Source of the DNA: Micromonospora kangleipakensis
GTDB lineage: Bacteria > Actinomycetota > Actinomycetes > Mycobacteriales > Micromonosporaceae
Assembly (NCBI RefSeq): GCF_004217615.1
Contig: NZ_SHLD01000001.1
Location: 6,448,001-6,512,000, forward strand
Length of the DNA: 64,000 nt
Direction: 5' to 3'
Shown here in pieces: positions 1 to 8,205 of this stretch; the stretch's first letter is position 1; the number at the start of each line of letters is the position of its first letter. The position numbers were made by a program, and so were the translations under genes. A model generated the notes under the pieces. The model had not been told where the DNA came from, made no database searches, and saw only the letters and a list, made by a program, of their open reading frames with translations.

Positions 1-2
1 GC

Positions 3-101
3 CTGGTGCACTCGGTGCCGGAGCGCGAGGAGATCGAACGGGTCGTCTGGTCGGCGCCCGGCATCCGCGAGGTGCACAACCACGTCGCGGTGGGCCGCTG
101 A
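3..101 (+). CDS. BON-domain protein, C-terminal end only
   Basis: The reading frame is open from the window edge and ends with TGA at 99-101; only 32 residues are visible. The segment matches the second half of a BON domain (a hydrophobic helix followed by a strand of the type PGIREVHNHVAV), a small alpha-beta fold found in periplasmic or membrane-associated proteins and in CBS-BON proteins of actinomycetes. The upstream part is outside the window, so the full architecture is unknown. The next gene starts about 70 bases downstream on the same strand. The family call rests on a short stretch and is moderate. Confidence 0.5.
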   Translation: MVHSVPEREEIERVVWSAPGIREVHNHVAVGR

Positions 102-172
102 GCGGCCCGGCCGGGTGGCCGGCGGGAACCACCCGGCCCGGGTGATCCCGGCTCACCCCGTCCGGAGCGAGC

Positions 173-418
173 GTGGAACCCATGACTGATCCGAACGGGC
201 TGATCAGCCCCGGGCGTCCCGCGCCCGGGTTCACGCTGCCGGGCACCCCGGACGGGCGACAGGTGGGCCCCGGGCAGTTACGCGGCCACCCGGTAATCGA
301 CCGCCAGGGCGCGGTCACCTGGAGCCATCTCTCCCCGACGGACGTCAACCCCGGTGTGGACGGCATCCTCGACGCCCTCGAACGGCTGGAGACGAATCGG
401 CGGGTGACGGCCGGATGA
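173..418 (+). pseudogene. peroxiredoxin (redoxin) with internal deletion
   Basis: An 81-residue protein that looks like the two ends of an AhpC/TSA-type peroxiredoxin joined together. Residues 1-45 give the usual N-terminal strand (PAPGFTLPGTPDG, then LRGHPVI). The sequence then jumps straight to the late strand normally reading FVIDRQG (here VIDRQGAVTWSHLSP) and the C-terminal helix. The roughly 90 residues between, including the peroxidatic Cys region, are absent, so it cannot act as a peroxidase. The frame is preserved across the junction. The GTG at 173 has GGAG five bases upstream; ATG 182 is the alternative. The end overlaps the next start by 4 bases (ATGA). A relic is most likely, but a short expressed protein cannot be excluded. 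Confidence 0.7.
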
Positions 419-966
419 CGACGCCACTGCAGGTCACCACCGCGAAGCTGCGGATCCCGGTGACCGAGACCGACCATGCCCGCGGGCCGGTGGAGGCGCT
501 GGTGACCCTCGTCGAGTACGGCGACTTCCAGTGCCGGTTCTGCGGCGCCGCGTACGCGAACCTGGCCGAGGTGCTGCGCCAGCGCGCGGACCAGGTCCGG
601 CTGGTCTACCGGCACTTCCCCATCGCCAACGTGCACCCGTACGCGGAGAGCGCGGCGGAGGCGGCCGAGGCCGCCGGCCGGCGCGGACGGTTCTGGGAGA
701 TGCACGACTGGCTCTACGAGCACCAGGACCAGCTCGACCCGGTGCACCTGTCGCTCGGCGTCGAACAGCTCGGGCTGCCGCCCGAGGAAGTCGACGCGGA
801 GGTGAAGGGGCACGCGTACGCCGACCGGGTCCGGCGGGACTTCGTCGGCGGCATCCGCAGCGGCGTCAACGGCACCCCGACCCTCTTCGTCAACGAGGTC
901 CGCCACGACGGCGGCTACGACCTGGCGGACCTGCTGGCCGCGGTGGACGCCGCCGCGAACGCCTGA
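415..966 (+). CDS. DsbA-family thioredoxin-fold protein
   Basis: A 183-residue protein of the DsbA/thioredoxin_4 family, the type also found as an extra domain on NhaA antiporters. The active site is CRFC at residues 40-43 inside YGDFQCRFCG, and the cis-proline loop reads NGTPTLF near residue 157. No signal peptide or membrane segment is present, so it should act in the cytosol as a thiol-disulfide oxidoreductase; its partner is unknown. ATG 415 overlaps the stop of the broken peroxiredoxin gene (ATGA), suggesting the two were once a coupled peroxide/thiol unit. The family assignment is secure, the physiological role is inferred. Confidence 0.85.
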   Translation: MTTPLQVTTAKLRIPVTETDHARGPVEALVTLVEYGDFQCRFCGAAYANLAEVLRQRADQVRLVYRHFPIANVHPYAESAAEAAEAAGRRGRFWEMHDWLYEHQDQLDPVHLSLGVEQLGLPPEEVDAEVKGHAYADRVRRDFVGGIRSGVNGTPTLFVNEVRHDGGYDLADLLAAVDAAANA

Positions 967-990
967 CCCCGACCGGACCAGCGCCGACCC

Positions 991-1044
991 ACGGCTGCGC
1001 CGTCAGATCAACCCTGGTGGACGGCTGCGGCCGTCAGATCAACC
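991..1044. repeat. tandem duplication at the 3' end of the LuxR gene
   Basis: Two near-identical copies lie at 991-1013 (ACGGCTGCGCCGTCAGATCA followed by ACC) and 1021-1044 (the same with one extra G). The second copy carries the stop codon and last two codons of the minus-strand LuxR gene; the first is a spare copy just downstream of that stop. It looks like a recent slippage or tandem duplication. No function is evident. Confidence 0.7.
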
Positions 1045-3988
1045 GGAGCTCACGGGCCCGCCGGACCGCCTCGCGACGGCGGGTCGCGTCGAGCTTGCGG
1101 TAGATGTTGCGCACGTGCGTCTTCACCGTGTTGACCGACAGTGACAGCTCGCTGGCGATCTCCACGTTGGACAGGATGCTCTGCAGGTACCGCAGGATGG
1201 TCAGCTCCCGCTCGGTGAGCGGCTCGTCCAACGCCCGCTCCGGCCCGCCCGGCCGGTCCGCCGACTCGTCCGCGTGCCGCTCGTCCGCGCCGCGGACCAG
1301 GTCGCTCACCGTCGGCCAGTGCGCGGTGCCGGAGTCCAGGTGGGCGGCGAGCACGTCGCGCAGCCCGGGCTCGGCGCGGGTGAAGACCCGGCGGTACCCC
1401 GCCGGCTCGGCCAGGTCGAGCACCCGCTCCACGAGCCGACCGGCCCGCCGGTCGTCGCCGCCCTCCCGGGCCAGGACCGCGTCGAGGACGCCGGCGGCGA
1501 GGCGCAGCGGCAGCGGCCAGGACTCCGCCTCCGGGGCCGACCAGTCCGGTACCGCGTGCGCGGCGGCCCGGGGATCACCGGCCCGCAGCTCCACCCGCGC
1601 CAGCGCCACCCACAGCGCCGCCGCCTCGCCGCTCGACCGCCGGGCGTCGTCCCCCCGGTCCGGCGTCCGGTCGTCCCACCCCGTCGACGCGCCCCCACCA
1701 CCCGGCGCCCCGCCGGTGGCGGACGGCACACCCGGCGGCCCGGCCGGGAGCCGGCCGCCGGCCGGCTCCCGGGCGGCCTCGGCGTCCGCCCGGCGCAGCG
1801 CCTCGACCAGCAGGCCACGGGCGGTGTCGAGGTCGCCGACGGCGGCGCGCAGCTGGGCTTCCGCGGCGGTCAACCAGGCGGTCAGCTCCGCGGCGGCGGG
1901 CCGGCCGTCAACCAGCCCGGCCCGGTCCTCGACCCGCACCTCCCGGTCCTCGGGCAGCCCCTCCCGGGTGCCGACCCGCCCCGCGTGGGCCTCGGCCAGC
2001 CCCTGCCGGGCCTCGACCAGCGTGCGGAGGGCGGCGGCCGGCTCGCCGCTCTCGGCCAGCAGCTCCGCCCGGCAGAGCGCGGCCAGCGCGGCCACGCCGG
2101 GGTCCCCGGCGGCCGGTGCCGCGAGGGACAGGTTCGCCGCCGCCTCCGCCGGCTCGTCCCGGTGCAACGCCACCAGCGCCAGCGCCAGGTACGCGTGCCC
2201 GCAGTCCACCCGGCAGGACCACCCCTGGCAGGGCGGCAGGGCCAGTGCCTCCCGCGCGCTCCGGTCGGCCGACTGCAGGTCGCCCCGGACCGCGTCGAGC
2301 AGGGCCGACCGGCTGAGGCAGACCAGCTCGGTCCGGGGCCGGCCGGCCTGCCGCGCCGCGGCCAGCGCATCGGCGAACCGGTCCCCGGCGGCGCGCGGCT
2401 CCCCCTCGGCCAGCTCGACCAGGCCGAGCGCCGTGCCGGCGACGGCCCGGACGTCGGCGTCCTCGCCGGCCCCGGCGCGCGGATCGTCCCCCGGACCGGG
2501 GGCGGTGCGCGTCGCGAGCAGCCGGGCGGCGACCCGGCGTACCTCCTCGTGGTCGCCGGCCAGCCGGGCCAGGGTGAGTTCCAGCGCGGTGGCCAGCCGC
2601 CGGAACCGGTCCCGGCGCGGTGCGGGCAGCGTGCGGGCGTGCTCCACGGCCCGCCGCAGGTGCCCGGCGGCGGCGGTCGCGTCCCCGGCGTGCGCCCGTT
2701 CCGCCGCGCAGGCCAGCGCGAGCTCCGGGTCCCGGCGGAGCGCCTCGGCGGGCGGGTCGGCGGGCGGCGGAGCGGCTGGCAGGTCCCGGTCGTACGGCGC
2801 CAGCTCCGGCCAGTGCCCGATGAGCAGCTCGGTGGCCCGGTCCCAGGCGCCCCCGGCCAGCGCGTGCCGCAACGCCTCCGCCGGGCGGCCGTTCCCGGCG
2901 TACCAGTCGGCCACCCGGGCGTGCAGGTCGCGCAGCTCGTCGGCGGGGAGCCGGCCCAGCTCGTCGCGGAGCAGGTCGGCCAGGAGGGGGTGGCAGCGGT
3001 ACCAGGGCGGGCTGCTGCCGTCCTGCCGCAGGAACCCGCCGTCCCGGGCCAGGGCGGCCAGCAGCGGCCCCGAGTCCGCCCGGCCGGTGACGGCGTCGGC
3101 CAGGTCGGCGCAGACGGCGGTGGCGACCGCGCTGCGCCGCAGCACGTCCCGGGCGTCCGGGGCGAGCGGGCCGAGCACCTCCTCGCGCAGGTACCCGGCG
3201 ACGTCCGGCTGGTCGCCGCCGAACCGCTCCACCCAGCGGGCCGGGTCCGGCTGGGCGCGCAGCGCCAGCGCGGCGAAGCGCAGCCCGGCCGGCCAGCCCC
3301 CGGTGCGCTCGACCAGCCGGGGCAGCGCGGCGGCCGGCAGCCGCACCCCGTGCGCGACCAGCAGGTCGGCCACCTCCTCGCCGGTGAAGGCCAGCTCGTC
3401 CGGCCCGAGCTCGGTCAGCTCTCCGGCCAGCCGCCAGCGGTGCAGGGCCAGCGGCAGGTCGGTCCGGGCGCCGACCACCAGCCGCAGCCGCTGCTCGGCG
3501 TGGCGCAGCAGGAACTCCAGCCCGGTCAGCGCGGCCGGATCGGTGACCCGGTGCAGGTCGTCCAGGACCAGCAGCACCGGGCGCTCCCGGGCGGCGAGCG
3601 CCGCCGCGAGCAGTTCGAGCTGGTCGGGGCGGGGCGGGGTCTCCGGCACCGGGGGGCGGGGTGTGTCGTCCGGCGTACCCTCTACGACCCCCCGCAGCGC
3701 CGCCGCCAGGTACGACCAGAGCCGCTCCCCGGTATCCCCGGCCTCCACCGCCAACCAGGCGGGCGGCGGCTCGGCCCGGGACGCCCGCGCCCACGAGGCG
3801 AGCAGCGTGGTCTTGCCCCAGCCGGCCGGAGCGCGGACCAGGGTGACCGGCCCGGCGACCCCCTGGTCCAGCCGGTCCAGCAGCCGGGGCCGGACCAGCA
3901 CCGGCTCCGGCAGGACGGCGGGCGAAAGCCGCGACGCCAGCAGCGGCGGCGCGTCCGCGGTCCCGACGCCGTCGCGGTCCTCCGGCAT
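1034..3988 (-). CDS. MalT-type LuxR-family ATP-binding regulator
   Basis: A 984-residue signal-transducing ATPase-type (STAND) activator. Near the N-terminus it has a Walker A loop (residues 54-62, APAGWGKTT) and later a Walker B strand (LLVLDDLH). A long helical TPR-like middle follows, then a C-terminal LuxR helix-turn-helix (last ~60 residues, from LTERELTILRYL to VNTVKTHVRNIYRKL). Family members bind an inducer and ATP, oligomerise and activate transcription. ATG 3988 is chosen because GGGGGAGGGG lies directly upstream. The middle part has Gly/Pro-rich low-complexity insertions. The gene is alone on its strand and diverges from the dehydrogenase pair at 4176; regulation of those neighbours is possible but not shown. 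Confidence 0.9.
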   Translation of the reverse strand: MPEDRDGVGTADAPPLLASRLSPAVLPEPVLVRPRLLDRLDQGVAGPVTLVRAPAGWGKTTLLASWARASRAEPPPAWLAVEAGDTGERLWSYLAAALRGVVEGTPDDTPRPPVPETPPRPDQLELLAAALAARERPVLLVLDDLHRVTDPAALTGLEFLLRHAEQRLRLVVGARTDLPLALHRWRLAGELTELGPDELAFTGEEVADLLVAHGVRLPAAALPRLVERTGGWPAGLRFAALALRAQPDPARWVERFGGDQPDVAGYLREEVLGPLAPDARDVLRRSAVATAVCADLADAVTGRADSGPLLAALARDGGFLRQDGSSPPWYRCHPLLADLLRDELGRLPADELRDLHARVADWYAGNGRPAEALRHALAGGAWDRATELLIGHWPELAPYDRDLPAAPPPADPPAEALRRDPELALACAAERAHAGDATAAAGHLRRAVEHARTLPAPRRDRFRRLATALELTLARLAGDHEEVRRVAARLLATRTAPGPGDDPRAGAGEDADVRAVAGTALGLVELAEGEPRAAGDRFADALAAARQAGRPRTELVCLSRSALLDAVRGDLQSADRSAREALALPPCQGWSCRVDCGHAYLALALVALHRDEPAEAAANLSLAAPAAGDPGVAALAALCRAELLAESGEPAAALRTLVEARQGLAEAHAGRVGTREGLPEDREVRVEDRAGLVDGRPAAAELTAWLTAAEAQLRAAVGDLDTARGLLVEALRRADAEAAREPAGGRLPAGPPGVPSATGGAPGGGGASTGWDDRTPDRGDDARRSSGEAAALWVALARVELRAGDPRAAAHAVPDWSAPEAESWPLPLRLAAGVLDAVLAREGGDDRRAGRLVERVLDLAEPAGYRRVFTRAEPGLRDVLAAHLDSGTAHWPTVSDLVRGADERHADESADRPGGPERALDEPLTERELTILRYLQSILSNVEIASELSLSVNTVKTHVRNIYRKLDATRRREAVRRARELRLI

Positions 3989-4175
3989 GCGGCCCCTCCC
4001 CCGTCGCGTCCGCTCCCGGTCGTGCGGCGAGCGGTTACCCGGCCCGCGCCGGTTCACCCCTTCGGGGCGAGCCGGCTTCACCCGGGCCCCCCGGATGCTG
4101 GACACCCGCGGGCGGTCGGCCGCGCGTGACCGGCCGCCCGCCGACCCGCGACGAGGCGAGGGGCAGGTGGTACGG

Positions 4176-4619
4176 ATGGGACGGCTGGCCCGGGGCACGA
4201 TCGCCCTCGCGGTGTCCGCGGCGGGGGCGACGGCGGTCCGGGCGCTGGTCGTACCCGGGCGGTGGAGCTGGCCGCGGGTGGCCGGCGCCGACCCGCGGCC
4301 CGCGCGGTGGCAGGTGGTGACCGTCGGCGGCCCGCCAGAGGCGGTGCTGCCCGGCGGCAGGTGGCCGGAGCCGCTGCGCCGGCTCGACGGCGCGGTGGAG
4401 CTGCACGCCCGCCCGGCGCCCGGCGGCCGCGGCACCGAGCTGGCCGCCCGACCGCTCGGCGGCTCGCCGCGGCTGCCCGGCCTCGCCGCCCACCTGGTCG
4501 GCGACGACCCCGGGCTGCTGATCCGGCAGGCGCTGCGGGAGGCCAAGCAGCTCGCCGAGACCGGCGAGGTGCTCCGCGCGGACCGCTCGCGGCTGGACCG
4601 TCCGGGGGCCGCCGGGTGA
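4176..4619 (+). CDS. SRPBCC/cyclase-dehydrase-like protein
   Basis: A 147-residue protein with a hydrophobic N-terminus (TIALAVSAAGATAVRALV) that may anchor it to the membrane. The second half resembles the end of a cyclase/dehydrase-type SRPBCC protein: a strand of the form VELHARPAPGGRGTELAA and a C-terminal helix ending RQALREAKQLAETGEV, a pattern common in such proteins (FKQLLETGE). ATG 4176 has AGGTGG five bases upstream; GTG 4167 is an in-frame alternative. Its stop overlaps the next gene (GTGA), so the two are co-translated. Such proteins often accompany a zinc dehydrogenase in actinobacteria; the ligand is unknown. Confidence 0.6.
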   Translation: MGRLARGTIALAVSAAGATAVRALVVPGRWSWPRVAGADPRPARWQVVTVGGPPEAVLPGGRWPEPLRRLDGAVELHARPAPGGRGTELAARPLGGSPRLPGLAAHLVGDDPGLLIRQALREAKQLAETGEVLRADRSRLDRPGAAG

Positions 4620-5767
4620 GGGCACTGTGCTGGGAGGGCGTCGACGCGCTGGCGGTACGGCAGGTGCCCGACCCGGAGCTGCGCAACGCGCACGACATGA
4701 TCGTCCGGGTCCGGCGCAGCGCCACCTGCGGCGCGGACCTGCCGCTGCTGGGCGGGCGGATCCCGTTCCTCGCGGCCGGGGACGTGCTCGGCCACGAGTT
4801 CCTCGGCGAGGTGGTCGAGGTCGGCCCGGAGGTACGCCGGCACCGGCTCGACGACCGGGTGGTGGTCTGCGCGGCGGTCGCCTGCGGCGCCTGCTGGTTC
4901 TGCCGGCAGGGCCTCTTCGCCTGCTGCGACAACGGCGGCGCCGGCGCGGCGGCGACCGAGTCGGCCTGGGGCCAGCCCACCGGCGGCTGCTACGGCCACC
5001 CCGCCCCGCTGGGCGGCTTCGCCGGCAGCCACGCCGAGTACGTCCGGGTGCCGTACGCCGACGTCGGCGCGTTCACCGTGCCCGACCCGGTCAGCGACGA
5101 CCGGGCGGTGTTCGCCTCGGACGCCGCGCCGACCGGCTGGATGGGCGCCGAGTTGGGCGAGGTCGGGCCGGGTGACGTCGTCGCGGTCTGGGGAGCGGGG
5201 GCGGTCGGGCAGCTCACCGCCCGGGCCGCCCTGCTGCGCGGCGCGCACCGGGTGATCGTCATCGACCGGTACGACGAACGGCTGCGCATGGTCGACCGGC
5301 ACGTCGGCGCGGAGCCGCTCAACTACCGGTACGTCGACGTCCCGGCCGAGCTGCGGGAACGCAGCGGCGGTCGGGGCCCGGACGTGTGCGTGGAGGCGGT
5401 CGGCATGGAACCGGAGCCACCGGGGCTGCTCGGCGGCCGGCTCGGCGGCAGGGCGGACCGGCCGTTGGCGCTCCGCGAGGCGGTGCACGCCTGCCGCAAG
5501 AGCGGCACGGTGGTCGTCCTCGGCACCTGGACCGGGTTCGTCGACACGTTCCCGCTCGGCGCGGTGATGAACAAGGGGCTCACCGTCCGCAGCGCCCGGC
5601 AGCACGGGCAGCGCTGGATCCCGATGCTGCTGGACCGGATGGCCCGCGACGAGCTGCGCACCGAGCACCTGGCCACCCACCGCCTGCCGCTGGAGCGGGG
5701 CGCCGACGGTTACGCGCTGTTCCGTGAGCGGGCCGACGGCTGCGTCCGGGCGGTATTCGCCCCGTGA
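4616..5767 (+). CDS. zinc-dependent alcohol dehydrogenase family protein
   Basis: A 383-residue medium-chain dehydrogenase. Visible elements are the catalytic zinc region (SATCGADLPLL and GHEFLGEVVEVG), the structural zinc lobe with four closely spaced cysteines (CGACWFCRQGLFACC), and a Rossmann nucleotide-binding turn (VWGAGAVGQLTARAALL). The length and the cysteine-rich lobe fit the glutathione-independent formaldehyde/threonine dehydrogenase-like branch. The start is GTG 4616, overlapping the previous stop by 4 bases. NAD(P)-dependent oxidation of an alcohol or aldehyde adduct is expected from the family; the substrate cannot be read from the sequence. Confidence 0.88.
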   Translation: MRALCWEGVDALAVRQVPDPELRNAHDMIVRVRRSATCGADLPLLGGRIPFLAAGDVLGHEFLGEVVEVGPEVRRHRLDDRVVVCAAVACGACWFCRQGLFACCDNGGAGAAATESAWGQPTGGCYGHPAPLGGFAGSHAEYVRVPYADVGAFTVPDPVSDDRAVFASDAAPTGWMGAELGEVGPGDVVAVWGAGAVGQLTARAALLRGAHRVIVIDRYDERLRMVDRHVGAEPLNYRYVDVPAELRERSGGRGPDVCVEAVGMEPEPPGLLGGRLGGRADRPLALREAVHACRKSGTVVVLGTWTGFVDTFPLGAVMNKGLTVRSARQHGQRWIPMLLDRMARDELRTEHLATHRLPLERGADGYALFRERADGCVRAVFAP

Positions 5768-5798
5768 TCCGCGCGCCCGCGGGTGGCACACTCGGCAG

Positions 5799-6986
5799 AT
5801 GCCTGACGACCGCCCGTACGACCTCGTCCTGTTCGGCGCGACCGGCTTCACCGGCGCCCTCACCGCCGAGTACCTGGCCCGGCACGCCCCGGCCGGACTG
5901 CGCTGGGCGCTGGCCGGCCGCAACCCGGAGAAGCTGGCCGCGGTGCGGGACCGGCTCGCCGCGATCGACCCGGAGCTGGCCGGGCTGCCGCTGCTGACCG
6001 CCGACGTGACCGATCCGGATTCGCTGCGCGCGGTCGCCGCGAGCGCCCGGGTGGTGGCCAGCACCGTCGGCCCGTACATCCACCACGGGGAGCCGCTGGT
6101 CGCGGCCTGCGCCGCCGCCGGCACCGACTACCTGGACATCACCGGCGAGCCGGAGTTCGTCGACCTGATGTACATCCGGCACCACGCCGAGGCGGTGCGC
6201 ACCGGGGCGCGGCTGGTGCACGCCTGCGGCTTCGACTCGATCCCGCACGACCTCGGCGCCTGGTACACCGTCAAGCAGCTCCCGTCGGACGGGCCGATCA
6301 CCGTGGACGGCTTCGTCCGGGCCGGCGGCCGGTTCTCCGCCGGGACGTACCACTCGGCGCTGACGGCGTTCTCCCGGACCGGGGAGATGAGCCGGGCCGC
6401 GAAGGCGCGCAAGGCGGTCGAGCCGCGCCCCGAGGGCCGCCGGGTCCGCGCGGTGCCCGGGAAGGTGGGCCGGTCGAAGGAGCTGGGCCGGTGGGTGGTG
6501 CCGCTGCCGACCATCGACCCGCAGGTGGTCCGCCGGTCGGCGGCGGCCCGCCCGGAGTACGGCCCGGACTTCCGCTACCGGCACTTCGCCGCGGTGAAGC
6601 GGCTGCCGACGATCCTGGTCGCCGGGGTCGGGATGGCCGGCCTGGTCGGGCTGGTGAAGCTGCCGCCGACCCGGCGCTGGCTGCTCGGCCGGCTCTCCTC
6701 CGGTCAGGGGCCGACCGCCGAGCAGCGGGCGAAGTCCTGGTTCAAGGTGCGCTTCCTGGGCGTCGGCGGCGGCCGGAAGGTGCTCACCGAGGTGGCCGGC
6801 GGCGACCCCGGGTACGACGAGACCGCGAAGATGCTCGCCGAGTCCGCGCTCTGCCTGGCGTGCGACGACCTGCCGCCGACGTCGGGGCAGGTGACCCCGG
6901 TGACCGCGATGGGCGACGCGCTCCTGGCGCGCCTGGTCAAGGCGGGGATGACGTTCCGCGTGGTCGACGAGGGCCCGACGGCTTGA
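5799..6986 (+). CDS. saccharopine dehydrogenase-like NADP-binding protein
   Basis: A 395-residue protein starting with a Rossmann fold (LFGATGFTGALTAEYLARHA, residues 9-28) typical of the saccharopine dehydrogenase NADP-binding family and the mycobacterial trans-acting enoyl reductase group. The sequence GPYIHHGEPLVAACAAAG followed by DYLDITGEPEFV is characteristic of that group. A hydrophobic stretch (LVAGVGMAGLVGLV, around residue 275) suggests membrane association. It may reduce a lipid or polyketide intermediate, but no polyketide synthase is nearby, so the substrate is open. ATG 5799 is placed at the start of the conserved fold. Its stop codon overlaps the -35 box of the MerR gene promoter. 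Confidence 0.8.
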   Translation: MPDDRPYDLVLFGATGFTGALTAEYLARHAPAGLRWALAGRNPEKLAAVRDRLAAIDPELAGLPLLTADVTDPDSLRAVAASARVVASTVGPYIHHGEPLVAACAAAGTDYLDITGEPEFVDLMYIRHHAEAVRTGARLVHACGFDSIPHDLGAWYTVKQLPSDGPITVDGFVRAGGRFSAGTYHSALTAFSRTGEMSRAAKARKAVEPRPEGRRVRAVPGKVGRSKELGRWVVPLPTIDPQVVRRSAAARPEYGPDFRYRHFAAVKRLPTILVAGVGMAGLVGLVKLPPTRRWLLGRLSSGQGPTAEQRAKSWFKVRFLGVGGGRKVLTEVAGGDPGYDETAKMLAESALCLACDDLPPTSGQVTPVTAMGDALLARLVKAGMTFRVVDEGPTA

Positions 6987-7013
6987 CCCTCGACCGGGTT
7001 GAGGGCACAGGAT
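6983..7013 (+). promoter_or_regulatory. MerR-type promoter with 19-bp spacer and dyad
   Basis: -35 TTGACC (6983-6988) and -10 CAGGAT (7008-7013) are separated by 19 bp, the stretched spacing typical of MerR-activated promoters. The spacer region is filled by a dyad, CCCTCGACC (6987-6995) and GGTTGAGGG (6997-7005), matching in 8 of 9 positions. The predicted transcription start (~7020) falls at the GTG of the gene at 7022, implying a leaderless, autoregulated transcript. Confidence 0.75.
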
Positions 7014-7021
7014 CGGTCGTC

Positions 7022-8113
7022 GTGGAGAGCGAACTGCGCAGCATCGGCGAGCTGGCCCGGGCCAGTGGGCTGACGGTGAGCGCGCTGCGGTTCTACGACC
7101 GCTCCGGCGTGCTGGTGCCCGCGCTGGTCGACCCGGTGACCGGCTACCGCTGGTACACCGACGACCAGGTCGCCCCGGCCCGGCTGGTGGCCGGGCTGCG
7201 CCGGGTCGGCATGCCACTGGCCGAGATCGGCGCCGCGCTGCGGCACCGGTCCGAGCCGGCGGTGGTCGGCCGGCTGCTGGACGCGCACCTGCGCCGGTTG
7301 GAGGACGGCCTCGCCGACGCCCGCCGTGAGCTCTCCCGGGTCCGTGCCCTGATCGACTCCGAGGAGACCCCGATGACCACCCGTCTCGTGCTGCACCGTG
7401 CCGACCTCGCCGCCGCCGTCGACGCGGTCCGCTTCGCCGTCGGCTCCGACCCGGAGCTGCCGGTGCTGGCCGGGGTGCTGCTGGAGGTCGAGCCGGACGG
7501 CGTACGGCTGGTCGCCACCGACCGGCACCGGCTGGCGGTGGCCCGGACCGGGTGGAAGATGGACGGCCCGCCGGTGCGGGTGCTCGTCCCGGTCGGCTTC
7601 GTCGACGAGGCGCGCGCCCTGCTGGACACCGGCGCCGGGATCACCCCGGACGCGCACGTCACCGTCGACCGGGAGCGCGTCGAGGTCTCCGTCGCCGGAC
7701 GCACGGTGAGCACCGCGCCCCTGCCGTACGACTTCCCGGACTACCGCCGGCTGCTGCGCGGCCACGTTCCCGGCGCGCCGGCGCACCGGGTGGTGGTGGA
7801 CGTGGTTGCGCTGCGCGCGGCGGTGACCGCCGAGGGCGCGCCGGTGCTGGTGAAGGAGCACGACGGGGTACGCGCCGAGGTGACCGTGCTGGGGTTGGAC
7901 GCGCGGGGCGGGCTGCGGGTGGTCGGGCCGGACGAGGCGCCGGAGGCGGACGTCGTCCGAATCGGGGTGAACCGGGAGTACCTGCTCGACGCCTTGGACG
8001 CCGGGGACCGGGGGCAGCTCCTGCTGGAGCTGGACGGGCCGATCGCCCCGCTGGCCGTGCGCCGCCCGGACGACGAGCACGCCTTCTCCATCCTCATGCC
8101 CGTGCGGCTCTGA
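7022..8113 (+). CDS. MerR regulator fused to a beta-clamp-like domain
   Basis: A 363-residue two-part protein. Residues 5-75 are a MerR winged helix (SIGELARASGLTVSALRFYD, then GYRWYTDDQV), followed by a coiled coil to about 112. From about 118 the protein resembles the middle and C-terminal domains of the DNA polymerase III beta clamp (DnaN), notably VLLEVEPDGVRLVATDRHRL, a hallmark of DnaN domain 2. The clamp-like part probably works as a dimerisation or ligand-sensing effector module rather than as a replication clamp, since only about two of three clamp domains are present; that is inference. The start is GTG 7022, supported by the leaderless promoter just upstream. Confidence 0.85.
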   Translation: MESELRSIGELARASGLTVSALRFYDRSGVLVPALVDPVTGYRWYTDDQVAPARLVAGLRRVGMPLAEIGAALRHRSEPAVVGRLLDAHLRRLEDGLADARRELSRVRALIDSEETPMTTRLVLHRADLAAAVDAVRFAVGSDPELPVLAGVLLEVEPDGVRLVATDRHRLAVARTGWKMDGPPVRVLVPVGFVDEARALLDTGAGITPDAHVTVDRERVEVSVAGRTVSTAPLPYDFPDYRRLLRGHVPGAPAHRVVVDVVALRAAVTAEGAPVLVKEHDGVRAEVTVLGLDARGGLRVVGPDEAPEADVVRIGVNREYLLDALDAGDRGQLLLELDGPIAPLAVRRPDDEHAFSILMPVRL

Positions 8114-8205
8114 CGCCGGTCCCGGGTGCGGGACGGCCGGACGGGGCCGCGACGGTAGCATCTGGGGGTCCCACCTGACTGCCTGGACGGAGGCGTACGA
8201 GCAGC

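Noticed and set aside
991..1044. CRISPR-like repeat
   Set aside because: Only two copies with a 7-base spacing and one copy is coding; no Cas genes in the window.
1034..6124. A very long minus-strand open frame running far beyond the LuxR gene start, and an 1171-codon plus-strand frame across the same gene
   Set aside because: High GC leaves almost no stop codons in shadow frames. Composition is Arg/Ala/Pro/Ser repeats without domains, and the real LuxR start at 3988 has a strong ribosome site.
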